From positions 239,092-303,091 of the forward strand of contig NZ_JSAK01000001.1 in assembly GCF_000802965.1 (NCBI RefSeq): a stretch of 64,000 nucleotides of DNA, in the 5' to 3' direction. Source of the DNA: Pseudomonas fluorescens. GTDB lineage: Bacteria > Pseudomonadota > Gammaproteobacteria > Pseudomonadales > Pseudomonadaceae. The position numbers and the translations under genes are program-made. Below are positions 34,632-42,280 of the stretch, piece by piece; the first letter of the stretch is position 1, and every line of letters begins with the position of its first letter. The notes under the pieces are model-generated. The model was given only the letters and a program-made list of their open reading frames with translations, made no database searches and was not told where the DNA came from.

Positions 34632-34942
34632 TGAACGACAGCATTTACCTCTCGATTCAAAACAGCCCGCGCTTCAAGGAGCTGGTTAGCAAGAGGGAAC
34701 GATTCGCCTGGATTCTTTCGGCGATCATGCTAGGGCTTTACTCCGGATTCATCCTTTTGATTGCTTACGGGCCGCATGTACTGGGGGCGAAAATCAGCCC
34801 TGAGTCATCGATTACCTGGGGCATACCGATCGGTGTCGGGCTGATTGTTTCGGCTTTCATACTGACCGGTATCTACGTGCGACGCGCCAATGGCGAATTC
34901 GACGACCTGAACAATGCGATTCTCAAGGAGGCTCAGCAATGA
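34631..34942 (+). CDS. yjcH: DUF485 membrane protein YjcH
   Basis: A 103-residue inner-membrane protein of the DUF485 family, found next to actP in most proteobacteria. It has two hydrophobic segments (about 25-48 and 60-82) and the conserved N-terminal region [19 protein letters not shown]. The role is unproven; it may help assemble ActP. It overlaps actP by 4 bp. Confidence 0.92.
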   Translation: MNDSIYLSIQNSPRFKELVSKRERFAWILSAIMLGLYSGFILLIAYGPHVLGAKISPESSITWGIPIGVGLIVSAFILTGIYVRRANGEFDDLNNAILKEAQQ

Positions 34943-36597
34943 TCCGGCGTCTAATGGCTCTATTGAGCATCGCAGCCTTCGCACCGGGCGCCTGGGCGGC
35001 TGACGCCCTGACCGGCGCCGTGCAGAAGCAACCGCTTAACGTGTCCGCGATTCTGATGTTCGTCGCATTCGTTGGTGCGACCCTGTGCATCACTTACTGG
35101 GCGTCCAAGAAAAACAAGTCGGCCTCCGACTACTACGCGGCGGGCGGCAAGATCACCGGTTTCCAGAACGGTCTGGCGATTGCCGGTGACTACATGTCTG
35201 CGGCGTCTTTCCTGGGTATTTCCGCGCTGGTGTTCACCTCCGGCTACGACGGCCTGATCTACTCGATCGGCTTCCTGGTGGGCTGGCCGATCATTCTGTT
35301 CCTGATCGCCGAGCGCCTGCGTAACCTGGGTAAATACACCTTTGCCGACGTGGCGTCCTATCGCCTTGGGCAAACCCAGATCCGCTCGCTGTCCGCCTGC
35401 GGTTCGCTGGTGGTGGTGGCGTTCTACCTGATCGCGCAAATGGTCGGTGCCGGCAAGCTGATCCAGCTGCTGTTCGGTCTCGACTACCACGTTGCGGTAA
35501 TCCTGGTCGGTATCCTGATGTGCATGTACGTGTTGTTCGGCGGCATGCTGGCGACCACTTGGGTTCAGATCATCAAGGCTGTCCTGCTGCTGTCCGGCGC
35601 TTCCTTCATGGCGCTGATGGTCATGAAGCACGTCAACTTCGACTTCAACGCACTGTTCTCCGAGGCGATCAAGGTTCACCCGAAAGGTGAAGCGATCATG
35701 AGCCCGGGCGGTCTGGTGAAAGATCCGATTTCGGCGTTCTCCCTTGGTCTGGCACTGATGTTCGGTACTGCTGGCCTGCCGCACATCCTGATGCGCTTCT
35801 TCACCGTGAGTGACGCGAAAGAAGCTCGCAAGAGCGTGCTGTACGCTACCGGCTTCATTGGCTACTTCTACATCCTGACCTTCATCATAGGCTTCGGCGC
35901 GATCCTGCTGGTCAGCACCAACCCTGCGTTCAAAGATGCGGCTGGCGCGCTGTTGGGTGGCAACAACATGGCGGCGGTGCACCTGGCCAACGCGGTCGGT
36001 GGCAGTATCTTCCTGGGCTTCATCTCGGCGGTAGCGTTCGCGACCATCCTGGCAGTGGTTGCCGGTCTGACCCTGGCCGGTGCTTCGGCGGTGTCCCATG
36101 ACCTGTACGCCAGCGTGATCAAGAAGGGCAAGGCCAACGAGAAGGATGAAATCCGCGTCTCGAAAATCACCACCATCGCTTTGGCGGTGCTGGCGATCGG
36201 CCTGGGCATCCTGTTCGAAAGCCAGAACATTGCGTTCATGGTGGGCCTGGCGTTCTCCATCGCGGCGAGCTGCAACTTCCCGGTCCTGCTGCTTTCCATG
36301 TACTGGAAAAAGCTGACCACTCGCGGTGCGATGATCGGCGGCTGGCTGGGCTTGATCAGTGCCGTTGGCTTGATGGTGCTCGGTCCGACCATCTGGGTGC
36401 AGATCCTGCATCACGAGAAGGCTATCTTCCCGTACGAGTACCCGGCGCTGTTCTCGATGATCATTGCCTTTGTCGGGATCTGGTTCTTCTCGATCACCGA
36501 CAAGTCGACTGCGGCTGATAACGAGCGGGCGCTGTTCTTCCCGCAGTTTGTTCGTTCGCAGACAGGTCTTGGGGCGAGTGGGGCGGTTTCGCACTAA
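34939..36597 (+). CDS. actP: Acetate permease ActP (cation/acetate symporter)
   Basis: Sodium-solute symporter family protein that takes up acetate and other short carboxylates. The 552-residue protein has a signal-like N-terminus (about 1-20, ending AWA), then about 13 membrane helices. [33 protein letters not shown] near 54-87 is the SSS signature, and [16 protein letters not shown] near 274 is conserved. AAGGAG lies 8 bp before the ATG. A duplicated terminator region follows. Confidence 0.95.
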   Translation: MIRRLMALLSIAAFAPGAWAADALTGAVQKQPLNVSAILMFVAFVGATLCITYWASKKNKSASDYYAAGGKITGFQNGLAIAGDYMSAASFLGISALVFTSGYDGLIYSIGFLVGWPIILFLIAERLRNLGKYTFADVASYRLGQTQIRSLSACGSLVVVAFYLIAQMVGAGKLIQLLFGLDYHVAVILVGILMCMYVLFGGMLATTWVQIIKAVLLLSGASFMALMVMKHVNFDFNALFSEAIKVHPKGEAIMSPGGLVKDPISAFSLGLALMFGTAGLPHILMRFFTVSDAKEARKSVLYATGFIGYFYILTFIIGFGAILLVSTNPAFKDAAGALLGGNNMAAVHLANAVGGSIFLGFISAVAFATILAVVAGLTLAGASAVSHDLYASVIKKGKANEKDEIRVSKITTIALAVLAIGLGILFESQNIAFMVGLAFSIAASCNFPVLLLSMYWKKLTTRGAMIGGWLGLISAVGLMVLGPTIWVQILHHEKAIFPYEYPALFSMIIAFVGIWFFSITDKSTAADNERALFFPQFVRSQTGLGASGAVSH

Positions 36598-36637
36598 GGC
36601 TTGAAGCTTTTATATAAGTAACGCAGTTGTACGAGGT

Positions 36638-36667
36638 GCCCCGGTCGAGAGATCGGGGCATTTTTTT
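36638..36667 (+). terminator. actP intrinsic terminator, copy 1
   Basis: GCCCCGGTC, loop GAGA, GATCGGGGC form a 9-bp stem with one G-U pair, followed by A and seven T residues. Confidence 0.9.
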
Positions 36668-36853
36668 GTTCGCTGATCGCCCTTTATCTATCTGTAGGGG
36701 TCCTGCTTGTCGGCAATGGCGGTGAGTGGAGTAAGAGCCAAAGCAACAGCAAGATCAAAAGATCGCAGCCTTCGGCAGCTTCTACAGGGGGAATGCGTAC
36801 CCTCTGTAGGAGTTGCCGAAGGCTGCTATATAAGTAACGCAGTTCTACGAGAT

Positions 36854-36884
36854 GCCCCGGTCGAGAGATCGGGGCATTTTCTTT
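36854..36884 (+). terminator. actP-type terminator, copy 2
   Basis: The same stem as copy 1, now followed by ATTTTCTTT. It is a second barrier behind actP, created by the duplication. Confidence 0.88.
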
Positions 36885-37070
36885 CCTGATGCCCTTTATC
36901 TACCTGTAGGAATCCGGCTTGTCGGCAATGGCGGTGAGTGGAGTAAAAGCCAAAGCAACAGCAAGATCAAAAGATCGCAGCCTTCGGCAGCTCCTACAGG
37001 GGGAATGAGTAATCTCTGTAGGAGCTGCCGAAGGCTGCGATCTTTTGATCGCTAAAAGCAGCACAAACAA

Positions 37071-37110
37071 AAACGGCCTCCTGCTCTTTATATAAAGCAG
37101 GAGGCCGTTT
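37071..37110 (-). terminator. gltA intrinsic terminator
   Basis: A perfect 14-bp stem, AAACGGCCTCCTGC with GCAGGAGGCCGTTT, around an AT-rich loop. Read on the minus strand it ends in a T-rich run, so it terminates gltA. Confidence 0.92.
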
Positions 37111-37145
37111 CCGGTGCAACTCAACACGCTATAGCAAGAGAACTC

Positions 37146-38435
37146 TTACTTGCGGTCTTCCAGCTTGGTGATGTCACGCGACTCGTAGCCAGTGTACAGC
37201 TGGCGTGGACGGCCAATCTTGTACGGGCTGGAGAGCATTTCTTTCCAGTGGGAGATCCAGCCAACGGTCCGCGCCAGGGCGAAGATCACGGTGAACATGC
37301 TGGTTGGAATGCCGATCGCCTTGAGGATGATCCCCGAGTAGAAGTCGACGTTCGGGTACAGCGAGCGTTCGATGAAGTACGGGTCGGTCAGGGCGATCTC
37401 TTCCAGGCGCATGGCCAGTTCGAGTTGCGGATCGTTGTTGATGCCCAGTTCCTTCAACACTTCGTCGCAGGTCTGCTTCATTACGGTGGCGCGTGGGTCG
37501 CGGTTTTTGTAAACGCGGTGACCGAAGCCCATCAGTTTGAACGGATCGTTCTTGTCCTTGGCCTTGGCGATGTACTTGTCGATGTTCGAAACATCGCCAA
37601 TTTCGTCAAGCATGGTCAGAACAGCTTCGTTCGCGCCGCCGTGGGCAGGGCCCCACAGTGCAGCGATACCGGCGGCGATACAGGCGAACGGGTTGGCACC
37701 CGAAGAGCCCGCCAGACGAACGGTAGAGGTCGATGCGTTCTGCTCGTGGTCGGCGTGGAGGATGAAAATCCGGTCCATGGCCTTGGCGAGCACCGGGCTG
37801 ATCGGTTTGATCTCGCACGGGGTGTTGAACATCATGTGCAGGAAGTTTTCCGCGTACGTCAGGTCGTTGCGCGGGTACATCATGGGTTGGCCCATGGAGT
37901 ACTTGTAAACCATCGCTGCCAGGGTCGGCATCTTGGCAACCAGGCGGATCGCGGAGATTTCGCGATGCTGCGGGTTATTGATGTCGAGGGAGTCGTGGTA
38001 GAACGCCGAAAGGGCGCCGACTACGCCGCACATGACAGCCATCGGGTGGGCGTCACGACGGAAGCCGTTGAAGAAAGTCTTCAGCTGCTCGTGAACCATG
38101 GTGTGGTTCTTCACGGTGCTGACGAACTGGGCCTTCTGCTCTGCGGTCGGCAGTTCGCCGTTGAGCAGCAGATAGCAGGTTTCCAGATAGTCCGACTTTT
38201 CAGCCAGCTGTTCGATCGGGTAACCGCGGTGCAACAAAATGCCGTTGTCACCGTCAATATAGGTGATCTTCGACTCGCAGGAAGCGGTCGACATGAAACC
38301 AGGGTCAAAGGTGAAGCGGCCCGTGGCCGTCAGACCCCGAACATCGATAACATCGGGACCAACGGTGCCGGTTAAAATGGGCAGCTCGACGGGGGCTGCG
38401 CCCTCGATGATCAACTGCGCTTTTTTGTCAGCCAT
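37146..38435 (-). CDS. gltA: Citrate synthase GltA
   Basis: Condenses acetyl-CoA and oxaloacetate to citrate, the entry step of the TCA cycle. The 429-residue length fits the type II, NADH-sensitive hexameric enzyme of gram-negatives. The catalytic segment [15 protein letters not shown] lies near 305-320, with [21 protein letters not shown] near 240. AGGAGG precedes the ATG. It is divergent from sdhC, with its own sigma-70 promoter at 38494-38521. Confidence 0.97.
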   Translation of the reverse strand: MADKKAQLIIEGAAPVELPILTGTVGPDVIDVRGLTATGRFTFDPGFMSTASCESKITYIDGDNGILLHRGYPIEQLAEKSDYLETCYLLLNGELPTAEQKAQFVSTVKNHTMVHEQLKTFFNGFRRDAHPMAVMCGVVGALSAFYHDSLDINNPQHREISAIRLVAKMPTLAAMVYKYSMGQPMMYPRNDLTYAENFLHMMFNTPCEIKPISPVLAKAMDRIFILHADHEQNASTSTVRLAGSSGANPFACIAAGIAALWGPAHGGANEAVLTMLDEIGDVSNIDKYIAKAKDKNDPFKLMGFGHRVYKNRDPRATVMKQTCDEVLKELGINNDPQLELAMRLEEIALTDPYFIERSLYPNVDFYSGIILKAIGIPTSMFTVIFALARTVGWISHWKEMLSSPYKIGRPRQLYTGYESRDITKLEDRK

Positions 38436-38493
38436 GTGGCCTCCTATTTATGCTTGAAATCATCAGACAGACCCCCCACGCAGGGCCCGCACC

Positions 38494-38521
38494 ACTATAG
38501 TGAGATAAATTCGAATGTCAA
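38494..38521 (-). promoter_or_regulatory. Sigma-70 promoter of gltA
   Basis: On the minus strand, TTGACA (38521-38516), 16-bp spacer, TATAGT (38499-38494). This is close to consensus and gives a leader of about 50 nt. Confidence 0.75.
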
Positions 38522-38635
38522 TTTGCCTAAAGTATTGCTCCAGAAGGCTTTAACCGCACTTTTTTCTCGAAATTGCCTGCCATTTACGCCTTTTATGTCA
38601 GTTGTGCAATCAGCTGTTTGGGTGAGGTCTTTGCG

Positions 38636-38664
38636 TTGTCATTAGTAGCCTAACTGTCTATACT
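38636..38664 (+). promoter_or_regulatory. Sigma-70 promoter of sdhCDAB
   Basis: TTGTCA (38636-38641), 17-bp spacer, TATACT (38659-38664). The leader to the sdhC GTG would be about 130 nt. Confidence 0.72.
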
Positions 38665-38745
38665 CGGCAGCCGACCGCCAAGGGCTTTTGGGCTTGCTTT
38701 ATTGGGGGTCGCCTCCCTGGGTGGTGGTTACCTGACCAGTGCACT

Positions 38746-38775
38746 CCCCAACAACTTTGCCCTGATTGTTAGGGG
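38746..38775 (+). promoter_or_regulatory. Hairpin in the sdhC leader
   Basis: CCCCAACAA (38746-38754) pairs with TTGTT-A-GGGG (38766-38775), a 9-bp stem with one bulged A. It is 23 nt upstream of the proposed GTG start. Confidence 0.5.
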
Positions 38776-38798
38776 CTCTTCAGTGTGAAAAAAAAGCC

Positions 38799-39173
38799 GT
38801 GAAAAGCCAACGACCTGTAAACCTAGACCTAAGGACCATCAAACTCCCAGTCACTGCTTACACGTCCATTCTTCACCGTATCTCCGGTGTCATCCTCTTC
38901 GTGTGCCTTGCCATCATGCTTTACGCATTGGACAAGTCGCTGAGTTCCGAGGAAGGCTTCGGTCAGGTGAAAGCGTGTCTGACCAGTCCGCTAGCCAAGC
39001 TAGTGATTTGGGGCATCCTGTCCGCTCTGCTGTATCACTTGGTTGCCGGTGTGCGCCATTTGATCATGGACATGGGCATCGGTGAGACGCTGGAAGGCGG
39101 CAAGCTGGGCTCGAAAATCGTTATCGCCGTTTCCGTGGTGGTAATCGTTCTGGCAGGAGTTTGGATATGGTAA
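38799..39173 (+). CDS. sdhC: Succinate dehydrogenase cytochrome b556 subunit SdhC
   Basis: Membrane anchor of succinate dehydrogenase, with SdhD binding heme b and ubiquinone. The 124-residue protein has three helices and the conserved RPVNLDLRTIKLPVTAYTSILHRISG at 5-30 and heme-ligand region YHLVAGVRHLIMD near 81-93. I place the start at GTG 38799 from family alignment; no Shine-Dalgarno sequence is clear, and an A-run precedes it. It overlaps sdhD by 7 bp. Confidence 0.9.
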   Translation: MKSQRPVNLDLRTIKLPVTAYTSILHRISGVILFVCLAIMLYALDKSLSSEEGFGQVKACLTSPLAKLVIWGILSALLYHLVAGVRHLIMDMGIGETLEGGKLGSKIVIAVSVVVIVLAGVWIW

Positions 39174-39535
39174 CTAACGTCACGAACCTGTCGCGTTCGG
39201 GCCTCTATGACTGGATGGCGCAACGTGTGTCTGCGGTCGTTCTCGCGGCTTACTTCATTTTCCTGATCGGATACGTCGTGGCCCACCCTGGCCTCGAGTA
39301 CGCCCAATGGCATGAACTGTTCGCCAATAACTGGATGCGTATCTTCAGTCTCCTGGCCCTCGTTGCCCTCGGCGCTCACGCCTGGGTCGGCATGTGGACC
39401 ATCGCGACCGACTACCTGACGCCAATGGCGTTCGGCAAGTCCGCGACTGCAATACGTTTCCTTTTCCAGGCAGTATGCGGCGTTGCGATGTTCGCTTACT
39501 TCGTCTGGGGTGTGCAGATTCTCTGGGGTATCTGA
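39167..39535 (+). CDS. sdhD: Succinate dehydrogenase membrane anchor SdhD
   Basis: Second membrane anchor of complex II. The 122-residue protein has three helices and the quinone/heme region DWMAQRVSAVVLAAYF near 16-31, plus HAWVGMWTIATDYL near 72-85. CAGGAG lies upstream of ATG 39167 within the end of sdhC. Only 3 bp separate it from sdhA. Confidence 0.94.
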   Translation: MVTNVTNLSRSGLYDWMAQRVSAVVLAAYFIFLIGYVVAHPGLEYAQWHELFANNWMRIFSLLALVALGAHAWVGMWTIATDYLTPMAFGKSATAIRFLFQAVCGVAMFAYFVWGVQILWGI

Positions 39536-39538
39536 GTC

Positions 39539-41311
39539 ATGGCTAACATTCCAACGATTTCTTTCGACGCCATCATTATTGGTGGTGGCGGTGCCGGCAT
39601 GCGCGCAGCGCTGCAACTGGCACAAGGTGGTCACAAGACTGCCGTAATCACCAAGGTTTTCCCGACTCGTTCGCACACCGTATCGGCACAGGGTGGCATC
39701 ACCTGCGCGATCGCGTCCGCTGACCCGAACGATGACTGGCGCTGGCACATGTACGATACCGTCAAGGGTTCCGACTACATCGGTGACCAGGACGCTATCG
39801 AATACATGTGTCAGGAAGGCCCGGCTGCAGTTTTCGAACTGGACCACATGGGTCTGCCGTTCTCCCGTACCGAACAAGGCCGCATCTACCAGCGTCCGTT
39901 CGGCGGTCAGTCCAAGGACTACGGTAAAGGCGGCCAGGCTGCTCGTACCTGCGCAGCGTCCGACCGTACCGGTCACGCCCTGCTGCACACCCTTTATCAG
40001 GGCAACCTGAAAGCCGGTACTACGTTCCTGAACGAGTACTACGCTGTTGATCTGGTGAAAAACGGTCAAGGCGACTTCGTCGGCGTGATCGCCATCTGCA
40101 TCGAAACCGGCGAAACCACCTACATCCGTGCCAAGGCTACTGTTCTGGCCACCGGCGGTGCAGGTCGTATCTATGCGTCCACCACCAACGCCCTGATCAA
40201 CACCGGTGACGGCGTCGGCATGGCTCTGCGTGCTGGCGTACCGGTACAAGACATCGAAATGTGGCAGTTCCACCCGACCGGCATCGCCGGCGCCGGTGTA
40301 CTGGTAACAGAAGGTTGCCGTGGTGAAGGTGGATACCTGATCAACAAGCACGGCGAGCGTTTCATGGAGCGTTATGCTCCGAACGCGAAAGACCTGGCGG
40401 GTCGTGACGTTGTTGCCCGTTCGATGGTTAAAGAAATCATCGCCGGTAACGGCTGTGGCCCGAATGGCGACCACGTAATGCTGAAACTCGACCATTTGGG
40501 CGAGGAAGTGTTGCACAGCCGTCTGCCAGGCATCTGCGAACTGTCGAAGACGTTTGCTCACGTTGACCCGGTTGTTGCCCCGGTTCCGGTTGTTCCGACC
40601 TGCCACTACATGATGGGCGGCGTTGCCACCAACATTCATGGTCAGGCGATCACTCAGAACGCCGAAGGCGTAGATACCATCATCCCTGGTCTGTTCGCTG
40701 TAGGCGAAGTGGCTTGCGTATCGGTTCACGGTGCCAACCGTCTGGGCGGCAACTCGCTGCTCGACCTGGTGGTCTTCGGCCGTGCTGCCGGCCTGCACCT
40801 GGAAAAGGCGCTGACCGACGGTATCGAATACGACGACGCCACCGACGCCGATATCACTGCGGCCCTGGCGCGTCTGTCCGCTCTGAACGAGCGTACCGAT
40901 GGCGAAGACGTGGCAACCCTGCGTCGCGAACTGCAAAACTGCATGCAGAACTACTTCGGTGTATTCCGTACTGGCGAATACATGCAGAAGGGTATTGCCC
41001 AGCTGGCTGATCTGCGCAAGCGCATCGCCAACGTCAAGATCAACGACAAGTCGCAGGCGTTCAACACTGCGCGTATCGAAGCTCTGGAACTGCAGAACCT
41101 GCTGGAAGTGGCCGAAGCTACCGCCATCGCTGCCGAAGTACGTAAAGAGTCCCGCGGCGCTCACGCCCGTGAAGACTTCGAAGATCGCGACGATGAAAAC
41201 TGGCTGTGCCACACCCTGTACTTCCCGGGTGAGAAGCGCGTGGCCAAGCGTGCCGTGAACTTCTCGCCGAAGACGGTTCCGACTTTTGAACCTAAGATTC
41301 GGACTTATTAA
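39539..41311 (+). CDS. sdhA: Succinate dehydrogenase flavoprotein SdhA
   Basis: Catalytic subunit of complex II, oxidising succinate to fumarate with covalent FAD. The 590-residue protein has the FAD fold [16 protein letters not shown] near 12-27, the FAD-linking region [12 protein letters not shown] with His44 near 41-52, and HPTGI near 242. The catalytic arginine segment [18 protein letters not shown] lies near 395. The start is ATG 39539 immediately after sdhD. Confidence 0.97.
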   Translation: MANIPTISFDAIIIGGGGAGMRAALQLAQGGHKTAVITKVFPTRSHTVSAQGGITCAIASADPNDDWRWHMYDTVKGSDYIGDQDAIEYMCQEGPAAVFELDHMGLPFSRTEQGRIYQRPFGGQSKDYGKGGQAARTCAASDRTGHALLHTLYQGNLKAGTTFLNEYYAVDLVKNGQGDFVGVIAICIETGETTYIRAKATVLATGGAGRIYASTTNALINTGDGVGMALRAGVPVQDIEMWQFHPTGIAGAGVLVTEGCRGEGGYLINKHGERFMERYAPNAKDLAGRDVVARSMVKEIIAGNGCGPNGDHVMLKLDHLGEEVLHSRLPGICELSKTFAHVDPVVAPVPVVPTCHYMMGGVATNIHGQAITQNAEGVDTIIPGLFAVGEVACVSVHGANRLGGNSLLDLVVFGRAAGLHLEKALTDGIEYDDATDADITAALARLSALNERTDGEDVATLRRELQNCMQNYFGVFRTGEYMQKGIAQLADLRKRIANVKINDKSQAFNTARIEALELQNLLEVAEATAIAAEVRKESRGAHAREDFEDRDDENWLCHTLYFPGEKRVAKRAVNFSPKTVPTFEPKIRTY

Positions 41312-41322
41312 GGGTGGCCGCC

Positions 41323-42027
41323 ATGTTGCAAGTCAGCGTTTATCGTTACAACCCTGATCAGGACGCCGCGCCGTTCATGCAGGAATTCCAGGTTGATACC
41401 GGTGGTAAAGACCTGATGGTGCTGGACGTGCTGGCCCTGATCAAAGAGCAGGACGAGGGTTTCTCCTATCGTCGCTCTTGCCGTGAAGGTGTTTGCGGTT
41501 CCGACGGCATGAACATCAACGGCAAAAACGGCCTGGCGTGCGTCACGCCGCTGTCCGCCGTTGTAAAAGGTAACAAGTTGATCGTTCGTCCTCTGCCAGG
41601 TTTGCCGGTTATCCGTGACCTGGTCGTCGATATGAGCATCTTCTACAAGCAATACGAGAAGGTTAAGCCTTACCTGCAGAACGATACTCCGGCTCCGGCC
41701 ATCGAGCGTCTGCAGTCCCCTGAAGAGCGTGAAAAGCTCGACGGTCTGTACGAGTGCATCCTGTGCGCTTGCTGCTCGACCTCTTGCCCGTCCTTCTGGT
41801 GGAACCCGGACAAGTTCCTGGGTCCAGCTGCCCTGCTGCAAGCGTACCGCTTCCTGGCAGACAGCCGTGATACCAAGACGTCCGAGCGTCTGGCTTCGCT
41901 GGATGACCCGTTCAGCGTATTCCGCTGCCGCGGGATCATGAACTGCGTCAACGTATGTCCGAAAGGCCTGAACCCGACTAAGGCCATCGGTCACATCCGT
42001 AACATGTTGCTCTCGAGCGGCGTGTGA
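41323..42027 (+). CDS. sdhB: Succinate dehydrogenase iron-sulfur subunit SdhB
   Basis: Electron-transfer subunit of complex II. The 234-residue protein has the 2Fe-2S ligands in SCREGVCGSDGMNINGKNGL and the following C (about 55-75), the 4Fe-4S set CILCACCSTSCP near 147 and the 3Fe-4S set CRGIMNCVNVCPKG near 202. I chose ATG 41323 by family length; GTG 41314 is possible. A terminator-like hairpin follows. Confidence 0.96.
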   Translation: MLQVSVYRYNPDQDAAPFMQEFQVDTGGKDLMVLDVLALIKEQDEGFSYRRSCREGVCGSDGMNINGKNGLACVTPLSAVVKGNKLIVRPLPGLPVIRDLVVDMSIFYKQYEKVKPYLQNDTPAPAIERLQSPEEREKLDGLYECILCACCSTSCPSFWWNPDKFLGPAALLQAYRFLADSRDTKTSERLASLDDPFSVFRCRGIMNCVNVCPKGLNPTKAIGHIRNMLLSSGV

Positions 42028-42059
42028 TTCAGCTGCTGTAACCGCTGTACCCGTAGATG

Positions 42060-42093
42060 CTGCGGCGCAGGCTTCAACCGGCGCCGTAGTTTT
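42060..42093 (+). terminator. Terminator-like hairpin after sdhB
   Basis: CTGCGGCGC (42060-42068) pairs with GCGCCGTAG (42081-42089) with one G-U, followed by four T residues. Leaky termination or an mRNA-stabilising stem between sdh and suc genes. Confidence 0.55.
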
Positions 42094-42280
42094 AACCTGA
42101 GCAGCAGCTTAAAAGGCTGCAGCTCTTATTTTGAAGAAATGAGACAAGCAGGGGCATCCGGGCTGGTACCCGGACTATCAGTGTGATCCTAGTGGCTTGT
42201 TTTAGTCGCTGCATTCGGACTTCTGCAAGTTTGCTCGGTGTCGACGCCGGTGGTGTTCCCCTAACCGAGGGTGACCAAGC
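42094..42280 (+). promoter_or_regulatory. Structured sucA leader (sucA-II RNA candidate)
   Basis: TCCGGG (42157-42162) pairs with CCCGGA (42169-42174). CTCGGT (42234-42239) pairs with ACCGAG (42264-42269), and the right arm covers the first part of the sucA ribosome site GAGGGTGA. Rfam describes a sucA-II motif in Pseudomonas sucA leaders; I could not run the model. Confidence 0.6.

Larger units (their letters stand above)
36611..37038. repeat. Tandem duplication, period 216 bp
   Basis: Copy 1 spans 36611-36826 and copy 2 36827-37038. Both begin TATATAAGTAACGCAGTT, then the actP-type terminator, GCAATGGCGGTGAGTGGAGT and a REP pair. They differ at scattered positions and small indels, so the event is not brand new. 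The junction falls within the REP stem after GGCTGC. Confidence 0.92.
38436..38798. other. Divergent control region, gltA / sdhC
   Basis: A 363-bp gap with a sigma-70 promoter for each direction, plus an sdhC leader hairpin. No gene or REP is seen in it. Confidence 0.8.
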
